A stretch of 64,000 bases of DNA from Fimbriimonadales bacterium. Its GTDB lineage: Bacteria > Armatimonadota > Fimbriimonadia > Fimbriimonadales > GBS-DC. The notes below the pieces were generated by a model. The model was given only the letters and a program-made list of their open reading frames with translations. It searched no databases and had not been told where the DNA came from. The stretch is from assembly GCA_025998675.1 (NCBI GenBank), contig AP024673.1, forward strand, positions 771,221 to 835,220. The letters run 5' to 3'. Below are positions 14,551-23,644 of this stretch, one piece after another; position 1 is the stretch's first letter; every line of letters starts with the position of its first letter. Made by a program: the position numbers and the translations under genes.

Positions 14551-15714
14551 ATGCGAAAGTTTATGGGATTTGTGGCGCTGTTCGCGCTGGGCTTCGCAGC
14601 AGGCGCGTATGTGTTGAACACCTACTTCCCGCCGCGCGGGGGCGTGCGTCAGGTCGTCGCCGCGCCCGGTGAGCCGACAGACTCCAGCCGCACCGAACTC
14701 ACCAACCTGCTGGAGCAACGCCCTGCGACAGAGCCAGCGCCGACCAACTTCGAAACGATGCTTCGAGTCGCTTCTCAGCGTATTTCGCCTGCGGTGGTGA
14801 ATGTGGACACGACGGGCGAGATTGCCACATGGCGGGGCTGGCGCGAAGTTGGGGGACGCGGCTCCGGGGTCATCATCAGCGCGGATGGTTATGTCGTCAC
14901 CAACAACCATGTCGTGCGCATTCAACGGCAGGTGGCGCGCGACATCTTCGTGACTCTGCAGGACGGACGGCGGTTCCGCGCGACGGTGCTGGGCACCGAC
15001 TCCCAGAACGACATCGCCCTGCTCAAAATCGATGGTAGGAACCTGCCCATCGCGCAGCTGGGCGACTCGGATAAGTTGCAGGTGGGCGACTGGGTAATCG
15101 CTGTGGGCAATCCGTTCGGGCTGGGCACGACTGTCACGGCGGGGATTGTGAGCGCGTTGAACCGCTCACTGGAGGGTCAGGGCGCGCCCAGCGGCTTCAT
15201 TCAGACCGACGCCGCCATCAATCAGGGCAACTCTGGCGGCGCGCTTGCCGACTCGCGCGGCAGGCTGATCGGCATCAACACCGCGATTTTCTCGCCTGTG
15301 GGCGCGAATGTGGGCATCGGTTTCGCGATTCCCGTCAATCGCGTGAAGCAGGTCATCAAAGAGATCCTGGAACACGGCTCGGTAGGGCAGGCGTGGCTGG
15401 GCATCAGCTACGCCGACATCAGCGATCCGCAGATTCGCCGTTTCCTGCAGGAGCGACTGCCAGAGGTGCAATTCCCTGCGAACGGAATGTTCATCGACGG
15501 GGTAATCGCGAACTCGCCCGCACGCGCCGCAGGCATCCAGCCGGGCGATGTGCTGATTGCGCTCAACGGACGCCCCCTGCGCACCATCGAGCAGATGCAG
15601 AACTATATGCGCACGGCGAAACCCGGACAGCAGATTACCCTGCGCATCTGGCGCGATGGGCGCACGCAGGACCTGACCGTGACGCTGGGTGTGCGTCCTG
15701 AAGGGATGGAATGA
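14551..15714 (+). CDS. HtrA/DegP-type serine endoprotease with one PDZ domain
   Basis: 387 residues. An N-terminal hydrophobic segment (about 5-25) could be a signal or an anchor. The trypsin-like domain (about 65-260) has H120 (TNNHVV), D154 (SQNDIALLKI) and S228 (GNSGGAL), a complete triad. One PDZ domain covers about 275-385. It acts in the periplasm on misfolded proteins in known homologues. The start at 14551 fits the Shine-Dalgarno; an earlier in-frame Met at 14500 precedes the promoter. It overlaps the next gene as ATGA, so the two are coupled. Confidence 0.95.
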   Translation: MRKFMGFVALFALGFAAGAYVLNTYFPPRGGVRQVVAAPGEPTDSSRTELTNLLEQRPATEPAPTNFETMLRVASQRISPAVVNVDTTGEIATWRGWREVGGRGSGVIISADGYVVTNNHVVRIQRQVARDIFVTLQDGRRFRATVLGTDSQNDIALLKIDGRNLPIAQLGDSDKLQVGDWVIAVGNPFGLGTTVTAGIVSALNRSLEGQGAPSGFIQTDAAINQGNSGGALADSRGRLIGINTAIFSPVGANVGIGFAIPVNRVKQVIKEILEHGSVGQAWLGISYADISDPQIRRFLQERLPEVQFPANGMFIDGVIANSPARAAGIQPGDVLIALNGRPLRTIEQMQNYMRTAKPGQQITLRIWRDGRTQDLTVTLGVRPEGME

Positions 15715-17471
15715 GCCTGCCCGCCACGCACCTGCGCTGGAACCTGTACGGCGCGGGGCTGGAGAATCTGGGGCGCGACGGCAAGCCCGAACGGCTGCCC
15801 CTGCCCCAGCCCGCCCCTGATGAGATACTGGTACGGATTAACGCCGTCGGAATCTGCTTCAGCGACCTGAAAATCCTGCGGCTGGGCGAGGCGCACCCCA
15901 AAATCGCCCGCGACCTGCGCACCCACCCCGCCGTGATGGGGCACGAAATCTGCTGTACCGTCGTGCAGGTGGGCGACGCGCTGCGCCATCGGTTTCAGGT
16001 GGGCGAGCGCTACATCGTGCAGGCGGATGTGTATGTGAACGGGCGGGTGCAGGCGGTCGGCTACGCGCTGGACGGTGGCTACACACAATACACGGTGTTC
16101 GGCAAGCCCGTGCTGGACGGCGATGCAGGGTGCTACCTGCTGCGCTGCCCCGACCACCTCAGCGACGCCGAAGCCGCGCTGGTGGAGCCGTGGGCGTGCG
16201 TGGTCGCCAGCTATCGCATCCAGCCGCGCCCGACGCCCCAGCCCAACGGCAGGTGGCTGATAATACTGCCACACGCGCCGATGGTGCGCTACCGCTGCAC
16301 CGCGCTGGACGCCCTGCAGGCGGGCGCGCTCGGCGGCGTTGCCGTGATTCGGATGGACGCGCGGGACAACCCCCTGGCGGAGGCATTTCAGGAGGCGGCG
16401 ACGCGACTGGGGATGGCGACTGTGCGCATCGAGGTGGACGCTGAAACCCTGTACGACCCGTCGGCGATACATGCTCTGCGCGAGACCCACGCGCCCGACG
16501 GCTTCACGGACATCCTGATTTTCGGCGACCCGACGCCCGCGCTGCTGGAAGCGGCGCAGGACGCCCTGTGCTACGGCGGCGCGCTGAGCTTCACCTGCCA
16601 TCGCGACCTGTCCGCTGTGCCCGTCGATGTCGGCAGATTGCACTACGACCGCCTGCTGCTGATGGGCACGACCAGCTGGGACATCACCGACGCCTACCGC
16701 CACACGCGCGCCGCTGCCCTGCGTGGGGGCGATCGCCTGCTGCTGTTTGGGGCAGGGGGCGCGATGGGGCAGATGCAACTGTTCTATGCCCTCACACGCC
16801 CCGAACCGCCCGCGCTGGCGGCGGCGGTTGACCGCCATCCTGAACGGCTGGAGCCGTTGCGCGTAATGGGCGAGCCGCTGGCGCAAAGCGCGGGCGCCGA
16901 TTTACAGTTTTACTGCAACGCGGACGCTGAACTCGACGCGCAACAGGCGCGCCTGCGCGAGCTGTCGCCCCACGGCTACGACCAGATTATGCTGCTGGCG
17001 TCTTCGCCCGACGCTGTGGCGCTCACCTATCCCCTGCTGACCGATGGCGGCGTGCTGAACCTGTTCGCGGGCATCCCGAAAGGGCAGAAGGTCGCGCTGA
17101 ACCTGACGCCGCTTGCGTCGCGCCACATGCGCCTGCTGGGCAGCAGCGGCTCCACGATGGACGACATCGCCGAATGCCTGCGCCTCGTGGCGGAGGGCGC
17201 GCTCCCCGCCCGAAAGGTCATCGGCGCGATTGCGGGGCTGAACGCGCTGCCTGACGCCCTGCGCGCCGTGCAGACACACCGCTACCCCGGCAAGGTGGTT
17301 GTCTTCCCCCAGCTGCCCGACCTGCCACTGATGGGACTGCATGAGCTGCCTGAACGCCTCCCCGAAGTCGCTAAGCATCTGGAATCAGGACGCTACTGGA
17401 CGCGCGACGCCGAACACGCCCTGTATCAGGTATTCTCAGAGGCGGGTGAGACCGATGCAACCGACGACTGA
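15711..17471 (+). CDS. Zinc-type dehydrogenase with an extra inserted alpha/beta domain
   Basis: 586 residues, far longer than the usual ~350-residue medium-chain dehydrogenase. Residues ~20-185 are the GroES-like catalytic part, with likely zinc ligands in GICFSD and GHE. A second alpha/beta stretch (about 185-335) has no clear dinucleotide motif. A classic Rossmann start, LLLFGAGGAMGQM, appears near 345-357 and runs to about 530. The GGxMGQM pattern resembles sorbitol/sorbose-phosphate reductase relatives. The four-Cys structural zinc lobe appears absent. Likely a cytosolic NAD(P)-dependent sugar or polyol oxidoreductase, substrate unknown. It overlaps the htrA stop by four bases and the Uma2 start by 17. 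Confidence 0.75.
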   Translation: MSLPATHLRWNLYGAGLENLGRDGKPERLPLPQPAPDEILVRINAVGICFSDLKILRLGEAHPKIARDLRTHPAVMGHEICCTVVQVGDALRHRFQVGERYIVQADVYVNGRVQAVGYALDGGYTQYTVFGKPVLDGDAGCYLLRCPDHLSDAEAALVEPWACVVASYRIQPRPTPQPNGRWLIILPHAPMVRYRCTALDALQAGALGGVAVIRMDARDNPLAEAFQEAATRLGMATVRIEVDAETLYDPSAIHALRETHAPDGFTDILIFGDPTPALLEAAQDALCYGGALSFTCHRDLSAVPVDVGRLHYDRLLLMGTTSWDITDAYRHTRAAALRGGDRLLLFGAGGAMGQMQLFYALTRPEPPALAAAVDRHPERLEPLRVMGEPLAQSAGADLQFYCNADAELDAQQARLRELSPHGYDQIMLLASSPDAVALTYPLLTDGGVLNLFAGIPKGQKVALNLTPLASRHMRLLGSSGSTMDDIAECLRLVAEGALPARKVIGAIAGLNALPDALRAVQTHRYPGKVVVFPQLPDLPLMGLHELPERLPEVAKHLESGRYWTRDAEHALYQVFSEAGETDATDD

Positions 17472-18072
17472 CGCGCCTGTGCAAACCCAGAGGGTGAGCT
17501 ACGAAGAGTTTCTGGAGCTGCTGAACGATGAGAGCCACGCCGAGTGGGTGAATGGCGAGGTGATTGACAAACCTTTTCCGAATGTGAAGCACCAGCAGGT
17601 CTGCACAGGGCTGTTTTTTCTGGTGGGAACATGGGTCTGGTCTCACCATCTGGGCAAGGTGTTCCATCCGCCGTTGCAGGTGTTCCTCACACTGCCTGAT
17701 GGCAAGCAGGTCTCACGCGAGCCTGATATTGTGGTCGTGCTGAACGATTGGTTGCCGCAACTCCAGAAGCAGTATTTTGACGGCGCGCCGAACCTGATTG
17801 TGGAGGTGGTCAGCCCGCCGCGCAGGGTGGATCGCACGGAGAAGTTCCTCGAATACGAGGCAGCGGGCGTGCCCGAATACTGGATTATCGACCCCGAGCG
17901 CGAGTACGCCGAGTTCTGGCAGCTGGATGCGGCGGGCGCGTACCGTGCGGCGTTCACGGGCAGCGAAGGCGTCTATCACAGCCGCGAACTGCCAGGCTTC
18001 TGGCTGCGCGTGGAGTGGATCTGGCAGTCACCCCCGATTCAGGAAATCCTGCGCGCGTGGGGGATTGTCTGA
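17455..18072 (+). CDS. Uma2-family (DUF820) putative endonuclease-fold protein
   Basis: 205 residues. It shows the Uma2 pattern: YEEFLELL near the N-terminus, EWVNGEVI, then SREPDIVVV, NLIVEVVSP and KFLEYEAAGVPEYWIIDPE, which map to the PD-(D/E)xK nuclease-like core (Asp of PDIVVV, Glu of IVEVVSP, Lys of EKFLEYE). The family is abundant in Cyanobacteria, Chloroflexi and Armatimonadota, and its role remains unclear. The start at 17455 has a GGTGAG upstream and overlaps the preceding dehydrogenase. Confidence 0.88.
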   Translation: MQPTTDAPVQTQRVSYEEFLELLNDESHAEWVNGEVIDKPFPNVKHQQVCTGLFFLVGTWVWSHHLGKVFHPPLQVFLTLPDGKQVSREPDIVVVLNDWLPQLQKQYFDGAPNLIVEVVSPPRRVDRTEKFLEYEAAGVPEYWIIDPEREYAEFWQLDAAGAYRAAFTGSEGVYHSRELPGFWLRVEWIWQSPPIQEILRAWGIV

Positions 18073-18090
18073 AAGCGCCTCGCACGCCCA

Positions 18091-20283
18091 TTACTCCTCA
18101 ATCAGCCGGTGATACCTGCCCATCCAGTAGGGCAGCAGGAACGCCGTGCCGTCGTCCTCTTCCCTGCCCAGCGGGTCGCCCCCGTCCAGTGAGTAGGGGT
18201 TGCCGTTCCAGCGCATAATCGGGCGCTCGCTGTAGGGCAGCACCTCCACCGACTGCCACTCGCCGAAACGCCCCTTGCGCGTATCCAGCGTGATGTCCAA
18301 CCGGTGGCTGTTGCGACACTCCCAGCGACGCAGGTCCAGCGGCCATTCCCGCAGGGTCTGCACCGCGTTTTCCACATCGCATGGTTTGCCCGTCAGCGCG
18401 CCATACATGAAATTGAAGAGCGCGCTGCGTTCGGGACGCTCAATCTGCCAACTACGCTCCAGGCTCATCAGCCACATGCGCCGATAGGTCGGGTCCTGCT
18501 CGTACATCAGGAACGGGTAATAGCACAGAAACGCCAGCTCGTCGTCCGAGTGGTTGATGTCGAACGGCGCGAGCATCTTCTGGGTAATCGCATTAATCAG
18601 GTAATGGTGCTTCTGGATGAGCGACTCGTAGGCGCGCTGATACTTCGTGTCGCCCGTGATGTGATAGGCGACCTTGAGGTGCGAGAGGATGGACAGCGCG
18701 TTCAGCCCGCGCTCCTCTTCCCAGATGGGGTCGTCGTTAATCGCTTCGGGATTGAAGATAGCCCAGCGGGTCGGCTTGCCGTCTTTGTCGATGAGCCGCC
18801 AGTTGTTCTGCATCAGGTGGTCGGTCACGCGGCGCACGACGCCCCGAATCGCCTCTTTCTCCGACTCGTCCGCCACAAGGTCGTAATAGATTGCCCAGAT
18901 AAAGTAGTGCCCATCCAGTTCGTCGGAGCTGGTGTCGCCTTTCCAGGTGTAGTTGGGGTCTACAGGCGACTCGTGCCACTCGCCATGCGACTTGAAGTAG
19001 CGCGTCTCGCTCTTGTGGACGATGCTGCGCGCGGGGAAGCCCGGGATGCCCGTGAGCGCCTCCAGTTTCAGCAGCGCCTCCATCGACTGGCGGGCGCGCT
19101 GGCGGGCGCTGGGGTCTTTCGTGGCGGCGTACTGGAAGCACTGCGCCGCGCAGTAGAGCGCAGTCCACAGCCCGTCGTTGTCGCTCGCCTCGATTTTCCA
19201 CTCGTCGGGCTTGCTGGGATCGTCCCACACGCAGCTGAACACGAACCCCCTGCGGTTATGGCGCAGCGCGATGAGTTGCTCGTAGTGGTCGGCTTTCTGG
19301 CGCAGCGTCATCGGCTTCGATTCGATGCAGGCGACGCCCCCGTCGGTCGCAATCCATGCGCGGTTCTGGGGATCTACGGCAATCGCATGCACGCGGTTAT
19401 CGGGCAGCCAGCGTTTGCCCCAGAAGTAGCTCCAGCGTCCGTCACGCAGGCGGCATGCGCCTTCAGGCGTGCCCGCCCACAGGTCGCCGTTGGGCGCGAA
19501 CGCCAGCGCGCGAATCATCCCGTAGGGCGGGATCAGCTCGGCGACGGGGTTGACAGGCGCCTCGCCGTACACCTCGCGCGAGAGGAACCAGCCCTCGCCG
19601 TCGCCGAGAATCAACCCTGAACGCCCCCCAATCCACAGATGCCCAATCGCGTCGCTGACTGCGCACAGCCAGAAGTCGTCGTAGAACCGCCCGCGATTGT
19701 CCTTGATGGTCACGATGCGCCACTCGCCCTCCTGCCAGCGGTAGAAGCGGCGCTCCAGTTCGCCCTCGGCGTAGGCGTACAGTCGCCCGCGCGTGTCCTC
19801 GTGGAACCAGCGCAGCTGGCGATTCGTCGGGGCAGGCAGCCGCTCAGCGACCGCGCCGTTTGCGACCCGCAGCAGCGCCTCGCGCGTGAGTACCCAGTAG
19901 CCGCCGCGCGCCGCCGCCTGCAAACCGATGAGTTCCGCATCCGCCTCGAACAGCGTGCGCGCCCGTCCCTCTGCGTCCAGCTGGAACAGTCGCCCGCCGC
20001 CAATCCCTGCTGCGCCGCCTGCAGGGTCGGCAATCAGATGGCTCGCGGGCAGATCGGCAACTTTCTGCCAGCGGTCGGGCGTCTCCAGCGACGCGCGGTA
20101 GACTCCCTGCTCCGTGCCTGCGTACACAGCGCCGCCTGCAACCGCCAGCGCACGCACAGGCGCGCTTGGCAGCCCATGCGCCGCCGTGTAGTACGCGCTT
20201 ACATCCTGCAGAAACGGCGAGACGTTGTAAGTTGTTGTTTGCATGGCAATCAGTCCTGTGGCGAGTGTGAGTGTCAGAAACAT
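18091..20283 (-). CDS. Secreted propeller plus alpha-toroid-like protein
   Basis: About 730 residues from the start at 20283, which opens with a short hydrophobic stretch (MFLTLTLATGLIA) that may be a signal peptide. The first ~350 residues contain repeated GLPS-x2-VRALA, GTEQGVYR, LWAGTPEG and AWIATDGG motifs, the pattern of two-component-regulator propeller blades. From ~360 on it is helical and rich in Trp, Tyr and acidic residues (WDDPSKPDEW, GHYFIWAIYYDL, ALSILSHLKVAYHITGD), like alpha/alpha-toroid sugar enzymes. No catalytic motif is certain. No kinase or DNA-binding domain is attached, so it is not an ordinary hybrid sensor. Confidence 0.6.
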   Translation of the reverse strand: MFLTLTLATGLIAMQTTTYNVSPFLQDVSAYYTAAHGLPSAPVRALAVAGGAVYAGTEQGVYRASLETPDRWQKVADLPASHLIADPAGGAAGIGGGRLFQLDAEGRARTLFEADAELIGLQAAARGGYWVLTREALLRVANGAVAERLPAPTNRQLRWFHEDTRGRLYAYAEGELERRFYRWQEGEWRIVTIKDNRGRFYDDFWLCAVSDAIGHLWIGGRSGLILGDGEGWFLSREVYGEAPVNPVAELIPPYGMIRALAFAPNGDLWAGTPEGACRLRDGRWSYFWGKRWLPDNRVHAIAVDPQNRAWIATDGGVACIESKPMTLRQKADHYEQLIALRHNRRGFVFSCVWDDPSKPDEWKIEASDNDGLWTALYCAAQCFQYAATKDPSARQRARQSMEALLKLEALTGIPGFPARSIVHKSETRYFKSHGEWHESPVDPNYTWKGDTSSDELDGHYFIWAIYYDLVADESEKEAIRGVVRRVTDHLMQNNWRLIDKDGKPTRWAIFNPEAINDDPIWEEERGLNALSILSHLKVAYHITGDTKYQRAYESLIQKHHYLINAITQKMLAPFDINHSDDELAFLCYYPFLMYEQDPTYRRMWLMSLERSWQIERPERSALFNFMYGALTGKPCDVENAVQTLREWPLDLRRWECRNSHRLDITLDTRKGRFGEWQSVEVLPYSERPIMRWNGNPYSLDGGDPLGREEDDGTAFLLPYWMGRYHRLIEE

Positions 20284-20348
20284 GGCGGGCGTACCCTTCG
20301 ACTTCGAGAATGGTTCTCCTGCAGTTTTGCGGCACGGTAAGAGTGGGG

Positions 20349-20354
20349 TACAAT
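20349..20354 (+). promoter_or_regulatory. -10 element (GG)TACAAT for the GT9 gene
   Basis: It lies 24 nt before the ATG at 20379. There is no clear Shine-Dalgarno in the short leader. Confidence 0.4.
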
Positions 20355-20378
20355 TCAACGCCCCAGTGGTGTGCAAAC

Positions 20379-21425
20379 ATGAGTCGGACTGAGCGACGAG
20401 TCGTGATTATTCGCCATGATGACAAATTGGGCGAGACGCTACTGGCAACCCCCGTCTTTCAGGCAATCAAGCAGGCAGTCCCCGAAGTCAAAGTCGAGGC
20501 ATGGCTGGGCAATCGCTGGGCGCATGCGGTCTCGGCTTCACCGTGGCTGGATGCTGTGCGAGGCGTTCCTTATCGTCCGCGCGTCGTTAGCTACTGGAGG
20601 TGGGCGTCTACCATAAGGCAACTGAGACCAGAGGCGCTGCTGATTTTACGCCCTGATACCCTGTCCTATGCGCTTATCAGCTGTCTTGCGGGAGCGAAAG
20701 TTCGTGTGGGCGCAGTGGTCGCCCGCCGAAGTGTGGCGCGGCTACTGACCCATGTTGCGGCGTTGAATCCGAGCGTGCATCAGGTGGAGAAAAACCTTGC
20801 CGTTGCGGAAGCATGGTTGGGGCAGCCACTCCCGCGCCACCCACTTCACTATGCGCCCCGCGATAAGGCGCACTTGCCCCCCGCCATCGAACAACTTTCC
20901 GGCAGATACGCCATCCTGCACCTCAGCACAGGCGGGGTGCAACCCCAGTGGCGCCCAGAGCGATTCGCTGCAGTCGGCAGCTATCTGATGGAGCGATATT
21001 CGCTCGTGCCCATTCTCACGGGCAGCGCCGACGCACAGCAGGCGGGCGAGTCGTGCGCAACGGCGCTGACGCCCGCTGCAATCAACCTCGTGGGACAGAC
21101 CAGTATCCTCGAACTGGCAGAGGTGATTCGGCGCGCTACGCTGGTGGTGAGTGTGGACACGGGGATCGTCCACCTGGCGGCTGCGTTGCGCACGCCCTGC
21201 GTGAGCCTCCACTTTCGGCGCGATTACCCAGTCGAGAACTGGTACGCATGGCAGACGCCAACTGTCTCCGTCAGCCCTCCAACCTATTGCGCCGGTTGCA
21301 CACGGAAAGCCTGTCGCCGCAGAGAGTTCATCTGTGTGCAGAGCCTCCACAGCGAGCAGGTCGTCGCTGCAATAGATGCATTATTCGCGCAGACACCGTT
21401 TGAACCTTCCCACGCCAGTAAGTAA
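20379..21425 (+). CDS. Glycosyltransferase family 9 (heptosyltransferase-like)
   Basis: 348 residues of the GT-B fold used for lipopolysaccharide-core or similar sugar transfer. The N-terminal Rossmann half begins RRVVIIRHDDKLGETLLATPVF. The C-terminal donor site includes the hallmark VSVDTGIVHLAAALRTPCVSL near residues 270-290. The C-terminus has a Cys cluster (CAGCTRKACRR) unusual for plain WaaC/WaaF, possibly metal binding. It points to a glycosylated outer surface. It sits alone between a divergent secreted protein and rarA. Confidence 0.88.
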   Translation: MSRTERRVVIIRHDDKLGETLLATPVFQAIKQAVPEVKVEAWLGNRWAHAVSASPWLDAVRGVPYRPRVVSYWRWASTIRQLRPEALLILRPDTLSYALISCLAGAKVRVGAVVARRSVARLLTHVAALNPSVHQVEKNLAVAEAWLGQPLPRHPLHYAPRDKAHLPPAIEQLSGRYAILHLSTGGVQPQWRPERFAAVGSYLMERYSLVPILTGSADAQQAGESCATALTPAAINLVGQTSILELAEVIRRATLVVSVDTGIVHLAAALRTPCVSLHFRRDYPVENWYAWQTPTVSVSPPTYCAGCTRKACRRREFICVQSLHSEQVVAAIDALFAQTPFEPSHASK

Positions 21426-21560
21426 TCTGGCGCAGGCGCCGTGTGCTGGATTAGCATCCTCCGCCATACCCCGCATTGTCTGTGCATCATGCCCTCCTGT
21501 GCGCACAGGCGCATGCGTCTATTATAGCCCATTCTTTTTGGCAGGGTATCCTATGCGCTG
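21426..21560. other. 135-bp spacer before rarA
   Basis: It holds the rarA promoter candidate at 21547 and a lower-GC patch (CTATTATAG followed by a T-rich run, about 21516-21541). I see no gene or stable hairpin. Confidence 0.4.
21547..21552 (+). promoter_or_regulatory. -10 element (GG)TATCCT, likely leaderless, for rarA
   Basis: 8 nt separate it from the ATG at 21561, leaving no room for a ribosome-binding site. Confidence 0.5.
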
Positions 21561-22871
21561 ATGCAATCCGAGCTGTTTGGGGCGGAGTCGAAGACCGCGC
21601 CGTTGCCACTGGCGACGCGAATGCGCCCCCGCACGCTGGAAGAGTATGTGGGACAGGGGCATCTGCTAAGTGAAGGGATGCCCATCCGTCGCGCGATCGA
21701 GCAGGGCGCGCTGGGGTCGGTCATCCTCTGGGCGCCGCCGGGCTGCGGCAAGACCAGCCTCGCCTACCTGATTGCCCACTACACCCACGCCTGCGTCGAG
21801 ACGCACAGCGCAGTCACCGCAGGCGTCGCCGACATCCGCAAAGCCGCCGAACGCGCCCGCCAGCGGCTCAAAACCACTGGACAGCCCACCCTGCTCCTGC
21901 TGGACGAAATCCACCACTTCACGCGCACGCAACAGGACTCGCTGCTGGGCTATCTGGAGGACGGCACTTTCACGCTGGTCGGCGCGACGACCGAGAACCC
22001 GTTCCTGGTGCTGAGCAACGCGCTGCTCTCGCGGGCGCGCGTGCTGACGCTTCAGCCGCTCACCGACGCGGATGTGCGCCTGCTAATTGAACGCGCCCTG
22101 CACGATTCCGAACGGGGGCTGGGCGCGCGGAATCTGCAGATGGCGCCCGACGCGCTGGAACACCTCACCCGCTGCGCGAACGGCGACGCGCGCCTCGCCC
22201 TGAACATTCTGGAGACCGCCGCGCTCCAGACCCCCGACGGCGGCGTCATTGAGCTACCGCTCATCGAACAGCTCCTGCAAAAGCCCCTGCTCCGCTACGA
22301 CCAGCAGGGCGACTATCATTACGACACCATCTCGGCGTTCATCAAGTCGGTGCGCGGGAGCGATCCCGACGCCGCGCTGCATTACCTCGCGCGGATGCTG
22401 CTGGCAGGCGAAGACCCGCGCTTCATCGTGCGCCGTCTGCTGATTTTAGCCAGCGAGGACATCGGCAACGCGAACCCGACCGCGCTTATCCTCGCTGCCG
22501 CAGGCGCGCAAGCCGTCGAGCGTGTCGGGATGCCCGAAGCGCAGATTATTCTGGGACATCTGACGACCTATCTCGCCTGCTCCCCCAAAAGCAACGCGAG
22601 TTATCTTGCGATCAAGCGCGCGCTGGAAGACGCCCGCACAAAACCCCTCACGCCTATCCCCCTCCACCTGCGCAATGCGCCGCACGCGGGCTTGCGGGAA
22701 CTGGGGCACGCGGAAGGCTACCTGTATCCCCACGACGACCCGCGCGGCTGGGTCGAACAGCAGTATATGCCCGACGGCGACTGGAGCCTGCCCTACTATG
22801 AGCCGAAGTCGCTGGGCATCGAGTCGAAGATTCTGGACTTTATTCGCCACGTGCGCCGCGAGGGGGGTTAG
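21561..22871 (+). CDS. rarA: Replication-associated recombination protein A (MgsA/RarA AAA+ ATPase)
   Basis: 436 residues, the normal length. Clamp-loader-like AAA+ ATPase acting at stalled replication forks. It begins with the RarA-typical MQSELFG, has Walker A PPGCGKTS (K64), Walker B LLLLDEIHHF near 112-121, and sensor ATTENP. The C-terminal tetramer region carries SAFIKSVRGSDPDAALHYLARM and LASEDIGNANP, diagnostic of RarA/WRNIP1. It ends 4 bp before the convergent flagellar chaperone gene. Confidence 0.97.
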   Translation: MQSELFGAESKTAPLPLATRMRPRTLEEYVGQGHLLSEGMPIRRAIEQGALGSVILWAPPGCGKTSLAYLIAHYTHACVETHSAVTAGVADIRKAAERARQRLKTTGQPTLLLLDEIHHFTRTQQDSLLGYLEDGTFTLVGATTENPFLVLSNALLSRARVLTLQPLTDADVRLLIERALHDSERGLGARNLQMAPDALEHLTRCANGDARLALNILETAALQTPDGGVIELPLIEQLLQKPLLRYDQQGDYHYDTISAFIKSVRGSDPDAALHYLARMLLAGEDPRFIVRRLLILASEDIGNANPTALILAAAGAQAVERVGMPEAQIILGHLTTYLACSPKSNASYLAIKRALEDARTKPLTPIPLHLRNAPHAGLRELGHAEGYLYPHDDPRGWVEQQYMPDGDWSLPYYEPKSLGIESKILDFIRHVRREGG

Positions 22872-22875
22872 TCGC

Positions 22876-23211
22876 CTACCCCTCCGCGTCAAATTTCCAG
22901 TCGCTGGGCGGCGGCGCTTCGTAGGTCTCCTGACACGCGCGCTGACGCTGCTCCTGCTCCAGCTCGTTCAGCAGGGCGCGTTGCTTGCGGCGCAGCAGGC
23001 TCTGACATCGCTCGTCTGCCTCCAGCGCGCGGCGCAGCAGCGGGAGCCACTTCGGGTCGGGTTCGAGGCGCTCCAGCGTGCGCAGCGATTCCTCCCGACG
23101 CTGCAACAGCCCCGTGACCTCGTCCCAGCGCTCCTCCTCAAGGGCGTCCTCCAGACAGAGGCTGAGCATCCAGAAGTCGTGCAGCAGGGTCTCCACAAGC
23201 GATTTAGCCAT
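22876..23211 (-). CDS. FliT-like flagellar chaperone candidate
   Basis: 111 residues, nearly all helical and charged, with no membrane segment. Sequence alone does not identify it. Its place directly after fliD-fliS, overlapping the fliS stop by 8 bases, is where FliT (the FliD export chaperone) or a similar small protein usually lies, and size and composition fit. The function is inferred from context. Confidence 0.55.
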   Translation of the reverse strand: MAKSLVETLLHDFWMLSLCLEDALEEERWDEVTGLLQRREESLRTLERLEPDPKWLPLLRRALEADERCQSLLRRKQRALLNELEQEQRQRACQETYEAPPPSDWKFDAEG

Positions 23212-23644
23212 GTAAACTCACCCGCATTCTGGGCAGCTCCACCTGCGCTTCGGACTCCGTCGCGATGGTGTCCCACGCCTCGCGGAGTTCGCTCAGCAGA
23301 CCCACCACATGCTCCAGCCGCTCATGGTTGTCGTTGATGTTCGCCTCCACCAGCTGGTTATACATGTAGGTATACAGGCGGAACAGGTTCTCGGCGATTT
23401 CGCCGCCTTTGTCGAAGTCGAGGCTGCTGATGAGTTCGGCAAGGATTTTCTGCGCGCGCTGCAGCTTCGCATTCTGGGTTTCGTAGTCGCGCTGCCGCAT
23501 CGCATGCGCCGCCTCGTTGATGAAACGGATCGCCCCATCATACAACATCACAATCAGCCGTGCGGGGCTGGCGGTCTCTACCGCTGTTTCCAGGTATCGG
23601 TCATGTCCGTTCACGCCACCATACATAGAATGAGTCTCCTCCAT
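23204..23644 (-). CDS. fliS: Flagellar export chaperone for flagellin
   Basis: 146 residues. Typical FliS: RYLETAVETASPARLIVMLYDGAIRFI near residues 16-42 and a later LYTYMYNQLVEANINDN block. FliS caps the flagellin C-terminus before export. Its ATG follows the fliD stop with no gap (TAA then ATG), so translation is coupled. No flagellin gene lies in the window. Confidence 0.95.
   Translation of the reverse strand: MEETHSMYGGVNGHDRYLETAVETASPARLIVMLYDGAIRFINEAAHAMRQRDYETQNAKLQRAQKILAELISSLDFDKGGEIAENLFRLYTYMYNQLVEANINDNHERLEHVVGLLSELREAWDTIATESEAQVELPRMRVSLHG

Noticed and set aside
18304-19620. 438-codon open frame on the plus strand
   Set aside because: Antisense to the propeller-toroid gene; its His/Arg/Val-rich translation is typical of a GC-rich shadow frame and shows no motif.
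20721-21350. Frames inside and opposite the GT9 gene
   Set aside because: No motif, and the GT9 donor-site motif is unambiguous in the chosen frame.
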